From Massilia aurea (GTDB lineage: Bacteria > Pseudomonadota > Gammaproteobacteria > Burkholderiales > Burkholderiaceae_D): DNA of 64,000 nt. Of this stretch, positions 26,561 to 35,902 are shown one piece after another. The translations under genes were made by a program, and so were the position numbers. Every line of letters begins with the position of its first letter. Positions within the stretch are counted from its first letter, which is position 1. The DNA lies in contig NZ_JANUGZ010000006.1 in the NCBI RefSeq assembly GCF_024753205.1, forward strand, positions 1 through 64,000. The letters are read 5' to 3'. The notes beneath the pieces were generated by a model, which saw only the letters and a program-made list of their open reading frames with translations, was not told the origin of the DNA and made no database searches.

Positions 26561-27901
26561 TTAAGCCTGTGGGACGCTGCCCATCAGTTCATCGAAAGCG
26601 ACGGTCTTGTTCGAGACCTTGGCCTTGCCAAGTACGTAGTTGACGACGTTTTCTTCCAATACAAGGGCTTCGACTTCACCCAGACGACGGCGATCGCTGA
26701 AGTAGTACTTCAGGACTTCTTTCGGGTCTTCGTAGCTCTGCGAGAAATCTTCGATCTGGGCTTTCACCTGGTCTTGCGTGGCTTGCAGATCGTTGTCAGC
26801 AACCAGTTGCGACAGGATCAGACCCAGGCGCACGCGGCGCTCGGCCTTGTCCTTGAACATCTCGGACGGGAACGGCAGCTTGGCGACGTCCATGCCGCGC
26901 TGTGCCATGTCCTGGCGGGTCATTTCGGCCAGACGCTCCGAATCCTGCTCGACCATCACGGTCGGCACGTCCAGCTCGGTAGCCTTGACCAGTGCATCCA
27001 TCACGGCTTCCTTGTTGCGGGCCTTGACGCGGGCGCGCACTTCGCGCTCCAGGTTCACCTTGATGTCTTCGCGCATTTTCTCGATCGAGCCATCTTCGAT
27101 TCCCAGCGACTGGGCGAATTCGGTGTCGACGGCAGGCATGTGCGCCCACTCGAGTGCTTTGAGCGTGATGGTGAACTCGGCGGTCTTGCCGGCCACATCC
27201 TTGCCATGGTAGTCCTCTGGGAACGCCAGTGGGAAGGTCTTGGCTTCGCCGACTTTCAGGCCGATCGTTGCGGCTTCGAACTCAGGCAGCATGCGGCCTT
27301 CGCCCAGCACGAACGCGTAATCTTCAGCCTTGCCGCCGTCGAATTCGACGCCGTCCAGCGTGCCGACGAAGTCGACGGTGACGCGGTCACCCTCGGCTGC
27401 GACTGGCTCGCCGCCGGTACCGTGTTCGCCCTGCTCGCCCTTGGTGTGGTAGTGCACACGCTGCTTGCGCAGGATGTCGATGGTCTTGTCGATTTCGGTG
27501 TCGGAGACTTCGGTCACGACGGTTTCGACTTCAACGGCTGCCAGGTCGCCAATGACAACTTCCGGATAGACTTCGAAGGTGGCGTTGAATTCGAGGACGC
27601 CTTCAGGGGCGTCGTCTTTTGGCTCGATTTTCGGGAAACCGGCAACGCGCAGTTCGTTGGCGACAGCGGCTTCGTTGAATGCGCGGCCAACTTTGTCGTT
27701 GAGCACGTCCGATTCGATCTGGTAGCCGTACTGGGCAGCGACCATCTTGAGCGGCACTTTGCCCGGACGGAAGCCAGGCGCCTTGGCGGTCTTGGCCTGC
27801 TGTTTCAGGCGCTTCTCGACTTCAGTGCGGACGTCAGCGACCGGAAAAGAGATCGTCAAGCGACGTTCGAGTTTACCCAGGGTTTCGACTGCAGTTGCCA
27901 T
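26561..27901 (-). CDS. tig: Trigger factor
   Basis: A 446-residue ribosome-associated chaperone with prolyl isomerase activity. The N-terminal ribosome-binding domain includes the signature APGFRPGKVPLKMV (about residues 40-53). The FKBP-like domain (about 160-245) is marked by GDRVTVDFVGTLDGVEFDGG and FPEDYHGKDVAGKTAEF. The C-terminal helical arms complete the protein. It is first in the tig-clpP-clpX-lon order and lies just downstream of tRNA-Leu. Confidence 0.98.
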   Translation of the reverse strand: MATAVETLGKLERRLTISFPVADVRTEVEKRLKQQAKTAKAPGFRPGKVPLKMVAAQYGYQIESDVLNDKVGRAFNEAAVANELRVAGFPKIEPKDDAPEGVLEFNATFEVYPEVVIGDLAAVEVETVVTEVSDTEIDKTIDILRKQRVHYHTKGEQGEHGTGGEPVAAEGDRVTVDFVGTLDGVEFDGGKAEDYAFVLGEGRMLPEFEAATIGLKVGEAKTFPLAFPEDYHGKDVAGKTAEFTITLKALEWAHMPAVDTEFAQSLGIEDGSIEKMREDIKVNLEREVRARVKARNKEAVMDALVKATELDVPTVMVEQDSERLAEMTRQDMAQRGMDVAKLPFPSEMFKDKAERRVRLGLILSQLVADNDLQATQDQVKAQIEDFSQSYEDPKEVLKYYFSDRRRLGEVEALVLEENVVNYVLGKAKVSNKTVAFDELMGSVPQA

Positions 27902-27932
27902 TGTAAAAATCGTCCAAAAAAATAATTATTCG

Positions 27933-28019
27933 TGGTGCGAGGAGGGGGACTCGAACCCCCACACCATTGCTGGCGTCAGGACCTAAACCTGGTGCGTCTA
28001 CCAATTTCGCCATCCTCGC
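27933..28019 (-). tRNA. tRNA-Leu (TAG)
   Basis: An 87-nt class II tRNA on the minus strand begins GCGAGGATGGCGAAATTGG. It has the anticodon loop TTTAGGT (anticodon TAG), a long variable arm, the T arm GGGGTTCGAGTCCCC and an encoded CCA. It is 31 bp upstream of tig. Confidence 0.96.
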
Positions 28020-28177
28020 TCAGGATTGCAATATCGCCTCAAAAACAAAGGGCGCCCGACAGTAGATCCCGGCCGCCCTGCACTCCATTGTTTAGGGGCT
28101 ACAACTTCAATCGATTATTTTACTGGAATTTCTGACACTATTGGGCATCATTTTTTCCAGTGCGGGGGTACGTGCAT

Positions 28178-31100
28178 TCATTTGCCGCCCGCCCCTGCCG
28201 GCTTTTTGACGCGGAACCACGCTGCATACAAGGCCGGCAGGAATAACAGCGTCAATGCCGTTGCCACCATCAGGCCGCCCATGATGGCCACCGCCATCGG
28301 GCCCCAGAACGTCGAGCGCGACAACGGGATCATCGCCAGCGCCGCCGCAGCGGCCGTCAGCAGGATCGGCCGGCAGCGGCGCACGGCCGCTTCGATGATC
28401 GCATCCCACGGATGGCTGCCGGTGGCAATGTCCTGCTCGATCTGGTCGACCAGGATCACCGAGTTGCGGATGATCATGCCGAACAGCGCAATCACGCCCA
28501 GATTCGCGACAAAGCCGAACGGCCGGTCGAGGATCAGCAGCGCCATCGCAGCGCCCGCCACGCCCAGCGGGCCGGTCAAAAACACGAGCAGCGAGCGCGA
28601 GAAGCTGTGCAATTGCAGCATCAGCAGCGCAAACACGATGAACAGCACCAGCGGGACATTGGCTGCGATGGACGCCTCGGCTTCCGAGCTGTCGGCGGCG
28701 GCGCCTTCGATTGTCAGGCGATAGCCGGCCGGCAGCTTCGCGCGCAGCTCGGTCAATTGCTTGTCGACTTGCGCCGTCACGGTCGGCCCCTGGATACCGT
28801 CGACCACGTCGGCCTGAACCATGATGGCCCACTCGCGGCCCTCACGCCAGACGACGCCCGGCTCCCAGACGAAGCGCACGCGTGCCACCTGGCCAATCGT
28901 CACTGCCTGCCCGCCGGTGGTCGGTACCAGCGTTTCGGACAGGCGCGTGATGGTCGAGCGCTCTTCCAGTGGCTGGCGCACGACCATGTCGATCAGGCGG
29001 TTCGATTCGCGCAACTGCCCGACCGCCGTACCGGTGAGCGTCGTGTTGACCGCGCGCCGCACGGCCTGCGACGTCACACCCAGCGCGCGCAGCTTGTCCT
29101 GATCCAGGTCAAGACGCAGCACCTTGATCGATTCGTTCCAGTTGTCGTTCACGCCCAGCGTGTTCGGATTGGCCAGCAGCGTCGCCCTGACCTGGTCGGC
29201 GATCCCGCGCACGACGCCGATGTCCGGCCCCAATACCTGGAACTGCACCGGGTACGGCACCGGCGGGCCATTGGCCAGCAGCCTGACGCGGCCGCGCACT
29301 TCGGGAAAATCATGCTTGAAGATGTCGACGATCTTCAGGCGCAGCGCGTCGCGCGCCTTGGTATCGACAGGCAGCACGACCACCTGCGAGACGTTCGACT
29401 GCGGGAAGATCTGGTCCAGCGGCAGATAGAAGCGCGGGCTGCCGGTGCCGACATAGCTCGTCACACTGCGCACACCCTGCTGCTGCGCCAGAAACGCTTC
29501 GAAGCGCTTGACGGTCGCCTCGTTGGCGGCAAAGCTCGTGCCCTCGGGCGACCACAGTTCGACCATCAATTCGGGTCGGCTCGAATCCGGGAAGAACTGC
29601 TTCTCGATGAATTTGAAGCCGAAGATACCCAGCGCGAACACGGCGAGCGTCAGCGCGATGGTGGTCTTGCGCCACTCGACGCACCAGGTCACGATGCGCC
29701 GGAAGCGCCGGTAGGCCGGCGAGTCGAACACGTCGTGGCCACTCTCGCCATGGGCGTGCGGCTTGACCTTGAGCAGCATGAAGCCGATGTAGGGCGTGAA
29801 CATCACCGCCACCACCCACGAAATCAGCAGCGCCAGCCCATTGACCGAGAACATCGTGAACGTGTACTCGCCGGCGGCCGATTCGGCCAGGCCAATCGGC
29901 AGGAAGCCTGCCGCCGTGATCAGGGTCCCGGTCAGCATCGGCATTGCCGTCGACGTGTAGGCAAAGGTGGCGGCCTCAAAGCGCGACAGGCCCTCTTCCA
30001 TTTTGCGCACCATCATTTCGACGGCGATGATGGCGTCGTCCACCAGCAGACCCAGCGCGATGATCAGCGCGCCCAGCGAAATCTTGTGCAGCGAGATATC
30101 GAGCATGCGCATGGCCAGGAACGTGATGGCCAGCACCAGCGGGATCGACAGCGCCACCACCAGGCCCGGGTAGATATCGATGCGCCACTTGGGCTTGGTG
30201 TGAAGGCCCAAGGCCAGGAACGACACGACCAGCACGATCACGACCGCCTCGATCAGCACCTTGACGAATTCACCGACCGATTCCTTGACGGCCTGCGGCT
30301 GGTCGGCCACCCGCTCGAGCTCGATCCCGACCGGCAGTTGCGCGCGGATGCGGGCCACCGTCTCGGCCAGCCCCTTGCCCATCGTGATGATATTGCCGCC
30401 CTTTTCCATCGACACGCCCAGGCCGATGACTTCCTTGCCGTTGAAGCGCATCTTGTCGGCCGGCGGATCCTGGTAGCCGCGCTTGACGGTGGCAAAGTCG
30501 CCGAGGCGGAACGTGGTGCCGCCGGCGCGCAGCTGCAGCGCCTCGATCTGGTCGAGCGTGCCGAGCGCGCCCGTCACGCGCACCGACAGATTGTCCGTGG
30601 GCGTGACCAGCACGCCGCTGGCCTCGACCGCGTTCTGCGTGGCGATCTGGTTCACGATCTGCTCGAACGGCACCCCGAGCTGGGCGAATTTCTTGCTGGA
30701 GAACTCGATATACACTTTTTCGTTCTCCACGCCGAACTGCTCGACCTTGGCCACCAGCGGCACGCGCAGCAGCTGCTGGCGCACGAAGTCGGCGTAGTCG
30801 CGCATTTCGCCATAGGTGAAGCCATCGCCCGACAACGCGAAGATCGACCCGTAGGTGTCGCCGAATTCGTCATTGAAGAACGGGCCGATCACGCCCTGCG
30901 GCAGCGTGGCAGTGATGTCGCCGATTTTCTTGCGCACCTGATACCAGGCGGCCGTCGTTTCCTTGGGCGGCGTCGATTCACGCAGCTCGATCAGGATCGT
31001 GGTTTCGCCCGGCTTGGAAAAGCTGCGGATCGTGTTGACGTACGGTGTCTCCTGCAGCTTGCGCTCGAGTGGGTCGGTGACCTGCTCGGCCATCTGCAGC

Positions 31101-31276
31101 GCCGTGGCGCCCGGCCACACGGCGCGCACGACCATCGCGCGGAAGGTGAATGGCGGGTCTTCGTCCTGGCCCAGTTCGAAGTAGCTCAGGATGCCGAACA
31201 GCAGGCAGGCAGCGATCAAAAAGCGCGTGAGCGGGATGTGCTCCAGCGCCCAGCGCGACAGGTTGAAGCCCTTCAT
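28178..31276 (-). CDS. RND efflux transporter permease (HAE1/TriC-like)
   Basis: A 1032-residue inner-membrane proton antiporter of the AcrB/CusA superfamily. It has 12 predicted transmembrane helices in two repeats and two large periplasmic loops. The proton-relay pair Asp-Asp is present in helix 4 (LGLLVDDAIIAVEMMV). Conserved segments include YVNTIRSFSKPGETTILIEL and the second-half GMIIRNSVILVDQIEQD. The opening and the single short TM1 resemble TriC-type pumps exporting hydrophobic compounds, but the substrate cannot be deduced. It overlaps the adaptor gene by 4 bp. No outer-membrane TolC-type channel gene is nearby. Confidence 0.93.
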   Translation of the reverse strand: MKGFNLSRWALEHIPLTRFLIAACLLFGILSYFELGQDEDPPFTFRAMVVRAVWPGATALQMAEQVTDPLERKLQETPYVNTIRSFSKPGETTILIELRESTPPKETTAAWYQVRKKIGDITATLPQGVIGPFFNDEFGDTYGSIFALSGDGFTYGEMRDYADFVRQQLLRVPLVAKVEQFGVENEKVYIEFSSKKFAQLGVPFEQIVNQIATQNAVEASGVLVTPTDNLSVRVTGALGTLDQIEALQLRAGGTTFRLGDFATVKRGYQDPPADKMRFNGKEVIGLGVSMEKGGNIITMGKGLAETVARIRAQLPVGIELERVADQPQAVKESVGEFVKVLIEAVVIVLVVSFLALGLHTKPKWRIDIYPGLVVALSIPLVLAITFLAMRMLDISLHKISLGALIIALGLLVDDAIIAVEMMVRKMEEGLSRFEAATFAYTSTAMPMLTGTLITAAGFLPIGLAESAAGEYTFTMFSVNGLALLISWVVAVMFTPYIGFMLLKVKPHAHGESGHDVFDSPAYRRFRRIVTWCVEWRKTTIALTLAVFALGIFGFKFIEKQFFPDSSRPELMVELWSPEGTSFAANEATVKRFEAFLAQQQGVRSVTSYVGTGSPRFYLPLDQIFPQSNVSQVVVLPVDTKARDALRLKIVDIFKHDFPEVRGRVRLLANGPPVPYPVQFQVLGPDIGVVRGIADQVRATLLANPNTLGVNDNWNESIKVLRLDLDQDKLRALGVTSQAVRRAVNTTLTGTAVGQLRESNRLIDMVVRQPLEERSTITRLSETLVPTTGGQAVTIGQVARVRFVWEPGVVWREGREWAIMVQADVVDGIQGPTVTAQVDKQLTELRAKLPAGYRLTIEGAAADSSEAEASIAANVPLVLFIVFALLMLQLHSFSRSLLVFLTGPLGVAGAAMALLILDRPFGFVANLGVIALFGMIIRNSVILVDQIEQDIATGSHPWDAIIEAAVRRCRPILLTAAAAALAMIPLSRSTFWGPMAVAIMGGLMVATALTLLFLPALYAAWFRVKKPAGAGGK

Positions 31277-32454
31277 CGTGCGGCCCCGCCGTTGGCCGTC
31301 ATGGCCGCTTCAGCGTCCGCCCGGCGCGCGACATCGGCGGTAAGGATGCGCACCTTCTGGCCAGGCTTGAGCAGGTTCACGCCGGCCGTGACCACGTTCT
31401 GTCCGGCGCGCACGGCGCCGGAGACCAGCACGTCGTTGTCGACCTGGCCGGCCACCTGCACCGGCACGAGCTTGACGGCGCCGTTGTCGACGACCCAGAC
31501 GCTGCTCGCGCCCTTGTTGTTGACCAGCGCGCTCAACGGCACGCGCAGGCCGCCGGTGGTCGCCGCGCCCGTGGCCAGCTCCACCGTCGCGCTCATCCCC
31601 AGGCGCGCATCGGCGCGGGCGGGTAGCGCAACTTTCACGGTATAGGTGCGGGTCGCGGCGTCGGCCATCGGTGCAATTTCGCGGATCTTGCCCGGGATGG
31701 TCTGCTCTGCATCGGCCCACAGGCGCACGACCACGTCGGCCGACTGGCGCAATCCGTCCACCTTGTTTTCGGGGATGCCGATCACGACTTCCTTTTCTGC
31801 AGTGCGGGCCACGCGCACCACCGGCGTGCCAGCCTGGACGACCTGCCCCACTTCGGCATCAATGGCCGTGACGACGCCATCGACGTCGGCGACGAGGGTC
31901 GTGTAATCGGCCTGGTTCGACTGGCCGCGCAAGCCAGCCTGCGCCGCATCGACATTGGCCTGGGCGGCCTTGAGCGCGCTTTGCTTCGCGTCGAGCACGG
32001 CCTGGCTGACGAAATTCTGGGAGCGCAGATTGACGTGCCGCTGGTAGTCAGCGGCAGCCAGTTCGCGCTCGGTTTCGGCGGCGCGCAGCGTGGCGCGCGC
32101 CTGGGTTTCGGCCAGCCGGATGTCTTGCGGGTCGAGCCGCATCAGCACCGTGCCGCGCTTGACGGTCGCGCCCACGTCCACCTTGCGTTCGATGATCTTG
32201 CCGCCGACCCGAAAGCCCAGCTGCGACTCGTAACGCGGCCGCACGTCGCCTGAAAACTGCGACCGCTCGGCGCCCGCATCCGCCACCAGCTGGATCACCC
32301 GCACCGGACGGATATCTTCGACCGGCGGCGCCGGCTTGGAGCACGCGGCCAGGGCGCCGGCAGCGCAGAAGGCGAGCACGGCCGCCCGCAAGGTTGGGGA
32401 AGAAAATCGGACAAACACGGTGGTGATCCTTTGACTGGGCATGCGGCGTCTCAA
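31273..32454 (-). CDS. RND efflux periplasmic adaptor (membrane fusion lipoprotein)
   Basis: A 393-residue adaptor linking the RND pump to an outer-membrane channel. A lipoprotein signal ends in the lipobox GALAAC-SK. Barrel-sandwich strands (GGKIIERKVDVGATVKRGTVLMRLDPQD and VDGVVTAIDAEVGQVVQAGTPVVRVA) enclose an alpha-helical hairpin (about residues 115-185). A beta-barrel and a membrane-proximal domain follow. Alternative starts are 32454 and 32442; both keep the signal. It is the first gene of the two-gene efflux operon and is divergent from hpnC, with 107 bp between starts. Confidence 0.92.
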   Translation of the reverse strand: MRRRMPSQRITTVFVRFSSPTLRAAVLAFCAAGALAACSKPAPPVEDIRPVRVIQLVADAGAERSQFSGDVRPRYESQLGFRVGGKIIERKVDVGATVKRGTVLMRLDPQDIRLAETQARATLRAAETERELAAADYQRHVNLRSQNFVSQAVLDAKQSALKAAQANVDAAQAGLRGQSNQADYTTLVADVDGVVTAIDAEVGQVVQAGTPVVRVARTAEKEVVIGIPENKVDGLRQSADVVVRLWADAEQTIPGKIREIAPMADAATRTYTVKVALPARADARLGMSATVELATGAATTGGLRVPLSALVNNKGASSVWVVDNGAVKLVPVQVAGQVDNDVLVSGAVRAGQNVVTAGVNLLKPGQKVRILTADVARRADAEAAMTANGGAAR

Positions 32455-32561
32455 GCCGAAGCTGGCGGCGCGTGGAGTGCTGCGTTGGCGCCAGTTTGTA
32501 ATTCAGCAATTATAATCATGCAAATAGACAATGTGACGACTTTAGCGTCTTCCCTCTAAAC

Positions 32562-33371
32562 ATGGCTGTTGATCACTACGAGAACTTTCCTGTTGCGTCG
32601 ATTCTGATGCCACGCCGCCTGGTGCCGGCGGTCGAGGCAATCTACGCCTTTGCGCGCAGTGCCGACGACCTGGCCGACGAAGGCGACGCCGCGCCCGGTG
32701 AACGGCTGGCGGCGCTGCAAGCCTATGACCAGCAGTTGGACCGCATCGAGGCTGGCAGCGTTCCCGATGAGCCGATGTTCGCGCGGCTGGCCCATGTCGT
32801 GGCGCAGTACCGGCTGTCGGTCGAGCCCATGCGCGACCTGCTGTCGGCGTTCCGGCAGGATGTCGTGACGCCGCGCTACCAGGAATACGCGAGCCTGCTC
32901 GACTATTGCCGCCGCTCGGCGAATCCGGTCGGGCGCCTGATGCTGGCCCTGTACGAGGCCGATGACGCGGTCAATCTGCGCGACTCTGATGCCATTTGCA
33001 GCGCGCTGCAACTGATCAATTTCATTCAGGATGTCGCAATCGACCTGACCAAGGGCCGGATCTACCTGCCGCTGGAAGACCTCGCGCGCTTCAAAGTCAG
33101 CGAAACGGCCCTGAAGGCGGGCATCGTGGATGCGCCGTTCCAGGCCCTGATGCGCTTCGAGGTCGAGCGCGCCCGCGCGCTGATGCTGTCGGGTGCGCCA
33201 CTGGCCAGGCGGCTGCCGGGCCGCATCGGCTGGGAGCTGCGCATGATCGTCCAGGGTGGCCTGCGCATCCTCGACCGGATCGAGCGCGCAGGTTACGACG
33301 TGTACCGGCGCCGCCCGACCTTGGGCACCGCGGACTGGGTCGCCGTCGGCTGGGGCGCGCTGCGCATGTAA
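32562..33371 (+). CDS. hpnC: Squalene synthase HpnC (hydroxysqualene synthase)
   Basis: A 269-residue trans-isoprenyl diphosphate synthase-fold protein. In the three-step bacterial route, HpnD makes presqualene diphosphate, HpnC converts it to hydroxysqualene and HpnE reduces that to squalene. The first Asp-rich motif is SADDLADE (residues about 33-40). The second is the degenerate QDVAIDLTKGRIYLP, typical of HpnC rather than HpnD. It opens with HYENFPVASILMPRRL, a characteristic HpnC start. It is the first gene of hpnCDE. Confidence 0.93.
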   Translation: MAVDHYENFPVASILMPRRLVPAVEAIYAFARSADDLADEGDAAPGERLAALQAYDQQLDRIEAGSVPDEPMFARLAHVVAQYRLSVEPMRDLLSAFRQDVVTPRYQEYASLLDYCRRSANPVGRLMLALYEADDAVNLRDSDAICSALQLINFIQDVAIDLTKGRIYLPLEDLARFKVSETALKAGIVDAPFQALMRFEVERARALMLSGAPLARRLPGRIGWELRMIVQGGLRILDRIERAGYDVYRRRPTLGTADWVAVGWGALRM

Positions 33372-33476
33372 AAGTCACGGCGCACATCGCCGGCAGCGCT
33401 GTCTACCCTGCTAGAATGCTCGCCTGACGGCACAGCCGTGCCGCAGCCGCCCAACCAGCACTCCACGACGATTTTC

Positions 33477-34310
33477 ATGTCTCCAGACGAATACTGCCAG
33501 CAAAAGACCGTTCAAAGCGGCTCCAGTTTCTACTACAGCTTCCTGTTTTTGCCGCCCGAACGCCGGCGCGCGATCACGGCGTTGTATGCCTTTTGCCGCG
33601 AGGTGGACGACACGGTCGACGAAGCCACCGACGGTTCGGTCGCCCGCATCAAGCTGGCGTGGTGGCGCACCGAGGTCTCGAAAATGTATGCGGGCACCCC
33701 GACGCACCCGGTGATGCTGGCGCTGCAGCCCCATATCGCCGTCTACAAGCTGGAAGAGCAACACCTGCAGGCGATCGTCAACGGCATGGAGATGGACCTC
33801 GACCAGAGCCGCTACCTCGATTACCCGGGCCTGCAGCGCTATTGCTGGCACGTGGCGGGCGTCGTGGGCATCCTGTCGGCCAGCATTTTCGGCTACACCA
33901 ATCCGCAAACGCTGGCATATGCCGAAAAACTGGGCCTCGCGTTCCAGCTGACGAACATCATCCGCGATGTGGGTGACGACGCGCGCAAGGGCCGTATCTA
34001 TCTGCCGGTGAACGAACTTCAGCAGTTCGGCGTGACGGCAAACGACCTGCTCAAGCTCCAGCACAGCGAGAAATTCGAAGCACTGATGGCGTTCCAGGCC
34101 AAGCGCGCGCAAGCCATCTATGACGAAGCGCTGGCCCTGCTGCCAAAGGAAGACCGGCGCGCCCAGCGTCCGGGCCTCATGATGGCGTCGATCTACCGCA
34201 CGCTGCTCGATGAAATCCAGCGCGACGGCTACCATGTGCTGAACCAGCGCATCTCGCTCACGCCGCTACGCAAGCTGTGGCTGGCGTGGAAGACGTATGT
34301 CCGCACCTAG
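33477..34310 (+). CDS. hpnD: Presqualene diphosphate synthase HpnD
   Basis: A 277-residue enzyme condensing two farnesyl diphosphates to presqualene diphosphate. Both Asp-rich motifs are intact: REVDDTVDE and TNIIRDVGDDARKGRIYLP. The opening SPDEYCQQKTVQSGSSFYYSFLFLPPERR is diagnostic. The ATG at 33477 is preferred over the GTG at 33438. The stop lies inside the hpnE start region (14-bp overlap), indicating translational coupling. Confidence 0.95.
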   Translation: MSPDEYCQQKTVQSGSSFYYSFLFLPPERRRAITALYAFCREVDDTVDEATDGSVARIKLAWWRTEVSKMYAGTPTHPVMLALQPHIAVYKLEEQHLQAIVNGMEMDLDQSRYLDYPGLQRYCWHVAGVVGILSASIFGYTNPQTLAYAEKLGLAFQLTNIIRDVGDDARKGRIYLPVNELQQFGVTANDLLKLQHSEKFEALMAFQAKRAQAIYDEALALLPKEDRRAQRPGLMMASIYRTLLDEIQRDGYHVLNQRISLTPLRKLWLAWKTYVRT

Positions 34311-35706
34311 GCTGCGCGTTGCAGTCGTCGGCGCGGGCTGGGCCGGCTGCGCGGCAGCAGTGACGCTGGCGCGCAAGGGCGCGGACGTCATCCTGTTCGA
34401 AGCGGCGCGCACCCTTGGTGGGCGCGCCCGCGGCGTCGACGTACGCGGCCTGGCGCTGGACAACGGCCAGCACATCCTGCTGGGTGCGTACGCCGAATCG
34501 CTGCGCATGCTGCGCCAGGTGGGCGTCAATCCCGATGCGGCGCTGCTGCGCCTGCCGGTGCAAATGCGCTATCCGCCCGGTGGCGCCGGCATGGATTTCG
34601 TCGCACCGCGCCTGCCAGCGCCGCTGCATCTGGCGTTCGCGCTGCTGCGCGCGAAGGGCCTGGCCCGCGCCGACAAGCTCGCGCTGGCCCGCTTCAACAG
34701 CGCGGGGCGCTGGATGGGCTGGGCGCTGGACGTCGATTGCACGGTGGCCGAACTGCTCGAACGCTTCGACCAGACCGAGCGACTCACCACACTGATGTGG
34801 CGCCCGCTGTGCATCGCGGCGCTCAATACGCCGCCCGAGCGCGCGTCGGCCAATGTGTTTTTGGCCGTGCTGCGCGACAGCCTGGGCGCCAGCCGGCGCG
34901 CGGCCTCGGACATGCTGCTGCCGCGCGTGGCGATGGGCGCGCTGTTTCCGGAGCCTGCCGGTGCCTGGCTGGCGCGTGAAGGCCATGCGGTGCGCGCTGG
35001 CGTCAAGGTTGCCGCGATCGCGCGCAACGTGGATAGCGCTGGCTGGTGCCTGACGACGGGCGCCGGCGACGAGCAGGTTGATGCCGTGGTGCTGGCCACG
35101 CCGGCGACCACCAGCGCCACGCTGCTGGCGCCGTTTGCCGACTGCGCCGCACTGAGCGCGCAACTCGATGGTTTCACGTACGAGCCGATCGCGACCTGCT
35201 ATCTGCAATATGCAGCGGGCACGCGCCTGGAGCTGCCGTTTTACGCGCTGCTGGACGATCCGCAGGCGGGCCGCTGGGGCCAGTTCGTGTTCGACCGTGC
35301 CCAGCTTGATCCTGGCCAGGATGGCGTGTTTGCCGTCGTGGTCAGCGCCGCCGCCGAGGCTGCAGCGCTGCCGCGCGAGGCGCTCGCGGGCGCCATCGCG
35401 GCGCAACTGGCGCACGACTTTGGCCGGCCCGAACTGGCCACGCCGGTCTGGACCCAGCTGATCACGGAAAAACGGGCCACATTTACCTGCGCGCCCGGCC
35501 TGGTCCGGCCAGCCAACGTCACGCCACTCCCGGGCGTGGTGCTGGCCGGTGACTACACGGCCAGCGACTACCCGGCGACGCTGGAGACGGCGGTGCGCAG
35601 CGGCCAGGCGGCAGCGACGGCCATCCTCGCCTACGGCGCCCTGCCCCGCGAAAAGCGCAGCCTGTCGCACGGTGATGGTGCATCGTCGGTCAGCGCCGTA
35701 CAGTAA
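34297..35706 (+). CDS. hpnE: Hydroxysqualene dehydroxylase HpnE
   Basis: A 469-residue FAD-dependent amine-oxidase/desaturase-fold enzyme, completing farnesyl-PP to squalene. The N-terminal dinucleotide-binding motif is VAVVGAGWAGCAAAVTLARKG with the downstream GGRARGVDV (residues about 6-50). The C-terminal FAD motif is VVLAGDYTASDYPATLETAVRSGQAAA. The start overlaps the hpnD gene. No squalene-hopene cyclase or later hopanoid genes follow in the window, so the fate of the squalene must be encoded elsewhere. Confidence 0.94.
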   Translation: MSAPRLRVAVVGAGWAGCAAAVTLARKGADVILFEAARTLGGRARGVDVRGLALDNGQHILLGAYAESLRMLRQVGVNPDAALLRLPVQMRYPPGGAGMDFVAPRLPAPLHLAFALLRAKGLARADKLALARFNSAGRWMGWALDVDCTVAELLERFDQTERLTTLMWRPLCIAALNTPPERASANVFLAVLRDSLGASRRAASDMLLPRVAMGALFPEPAGAWLAREGHAVRAGVKVAAIARNVDSAGWCLTTGAGDEQVDAVVLATPATTSATLLAPFADCAALSAQLDGFTYEPIATCYLQYAAGTRLELPFYALLDDPQAGRWGQFVFDRAQLDPGQDGVFAVVVSAAAEAAALPREALAGAIAAQLAHDFGRPELATPVWTQLITEKRATFTCAPGLVRPANVTPLPGVVLAGDYTASDYPATLETAVRSGQAAATAILAYGALPREKRSLSHGDGASSVSAVQ

Positions 35707-35725
35707 CACCATCGAAACACGCCTG

Positions 35726-35887
35726 ATGGACACCACCATGACACCCCGACTCGGACTGCGAACGGTCGCCCTGCTGCTTCTCGTGGCGGCCAGCACGCTC
35801 GTACTCGTCATGCCGGAACTGATCGGCGGCGCCGCGCACGGCACCGCCAGCGCGATCGGTGCGATGCCGGTCCTCGGTCATCACTAG
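35726..35887 (+). CDS. Small hydrophobic protein, hypothetical
   Basis: A 53-residue frame (MDTTMTPRLGL...) with one clear transmembrane stretch (about residues 13-36, VALLLLVAASTLVLVMPELI) lies between hpnE and the DUF1700 gene, 15 bp before the latter. The ribosome-binding site is weak, and a second ATG at 35738 is possible. No family is recognised; it is supported only by position, hydrophobicity and frame. Confidence 0.45.
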   Translation: MDTTMTPRLGLRTVALLLLVAASTLVLVMPELIGGAAHGTASAIGAMPVLGHH

Positions 35888-35902
35888 GCCGGCGCGTATC
35901 GT

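Noticed and set aside
28412..31645. 1077-codon plus-strand frame
   Set aside because: It is antisense to the RND permease and adaptor, with Arg/His/Gln-rich composition and no domain.
32488..32535. TATAAT-like sequence between the RND adaptor and hpnC
   Set aside because: ATTATAAT is partly symmetrical and fits either strand, but no -35 element lies at an acceptable distance, so it was not called a promoter.
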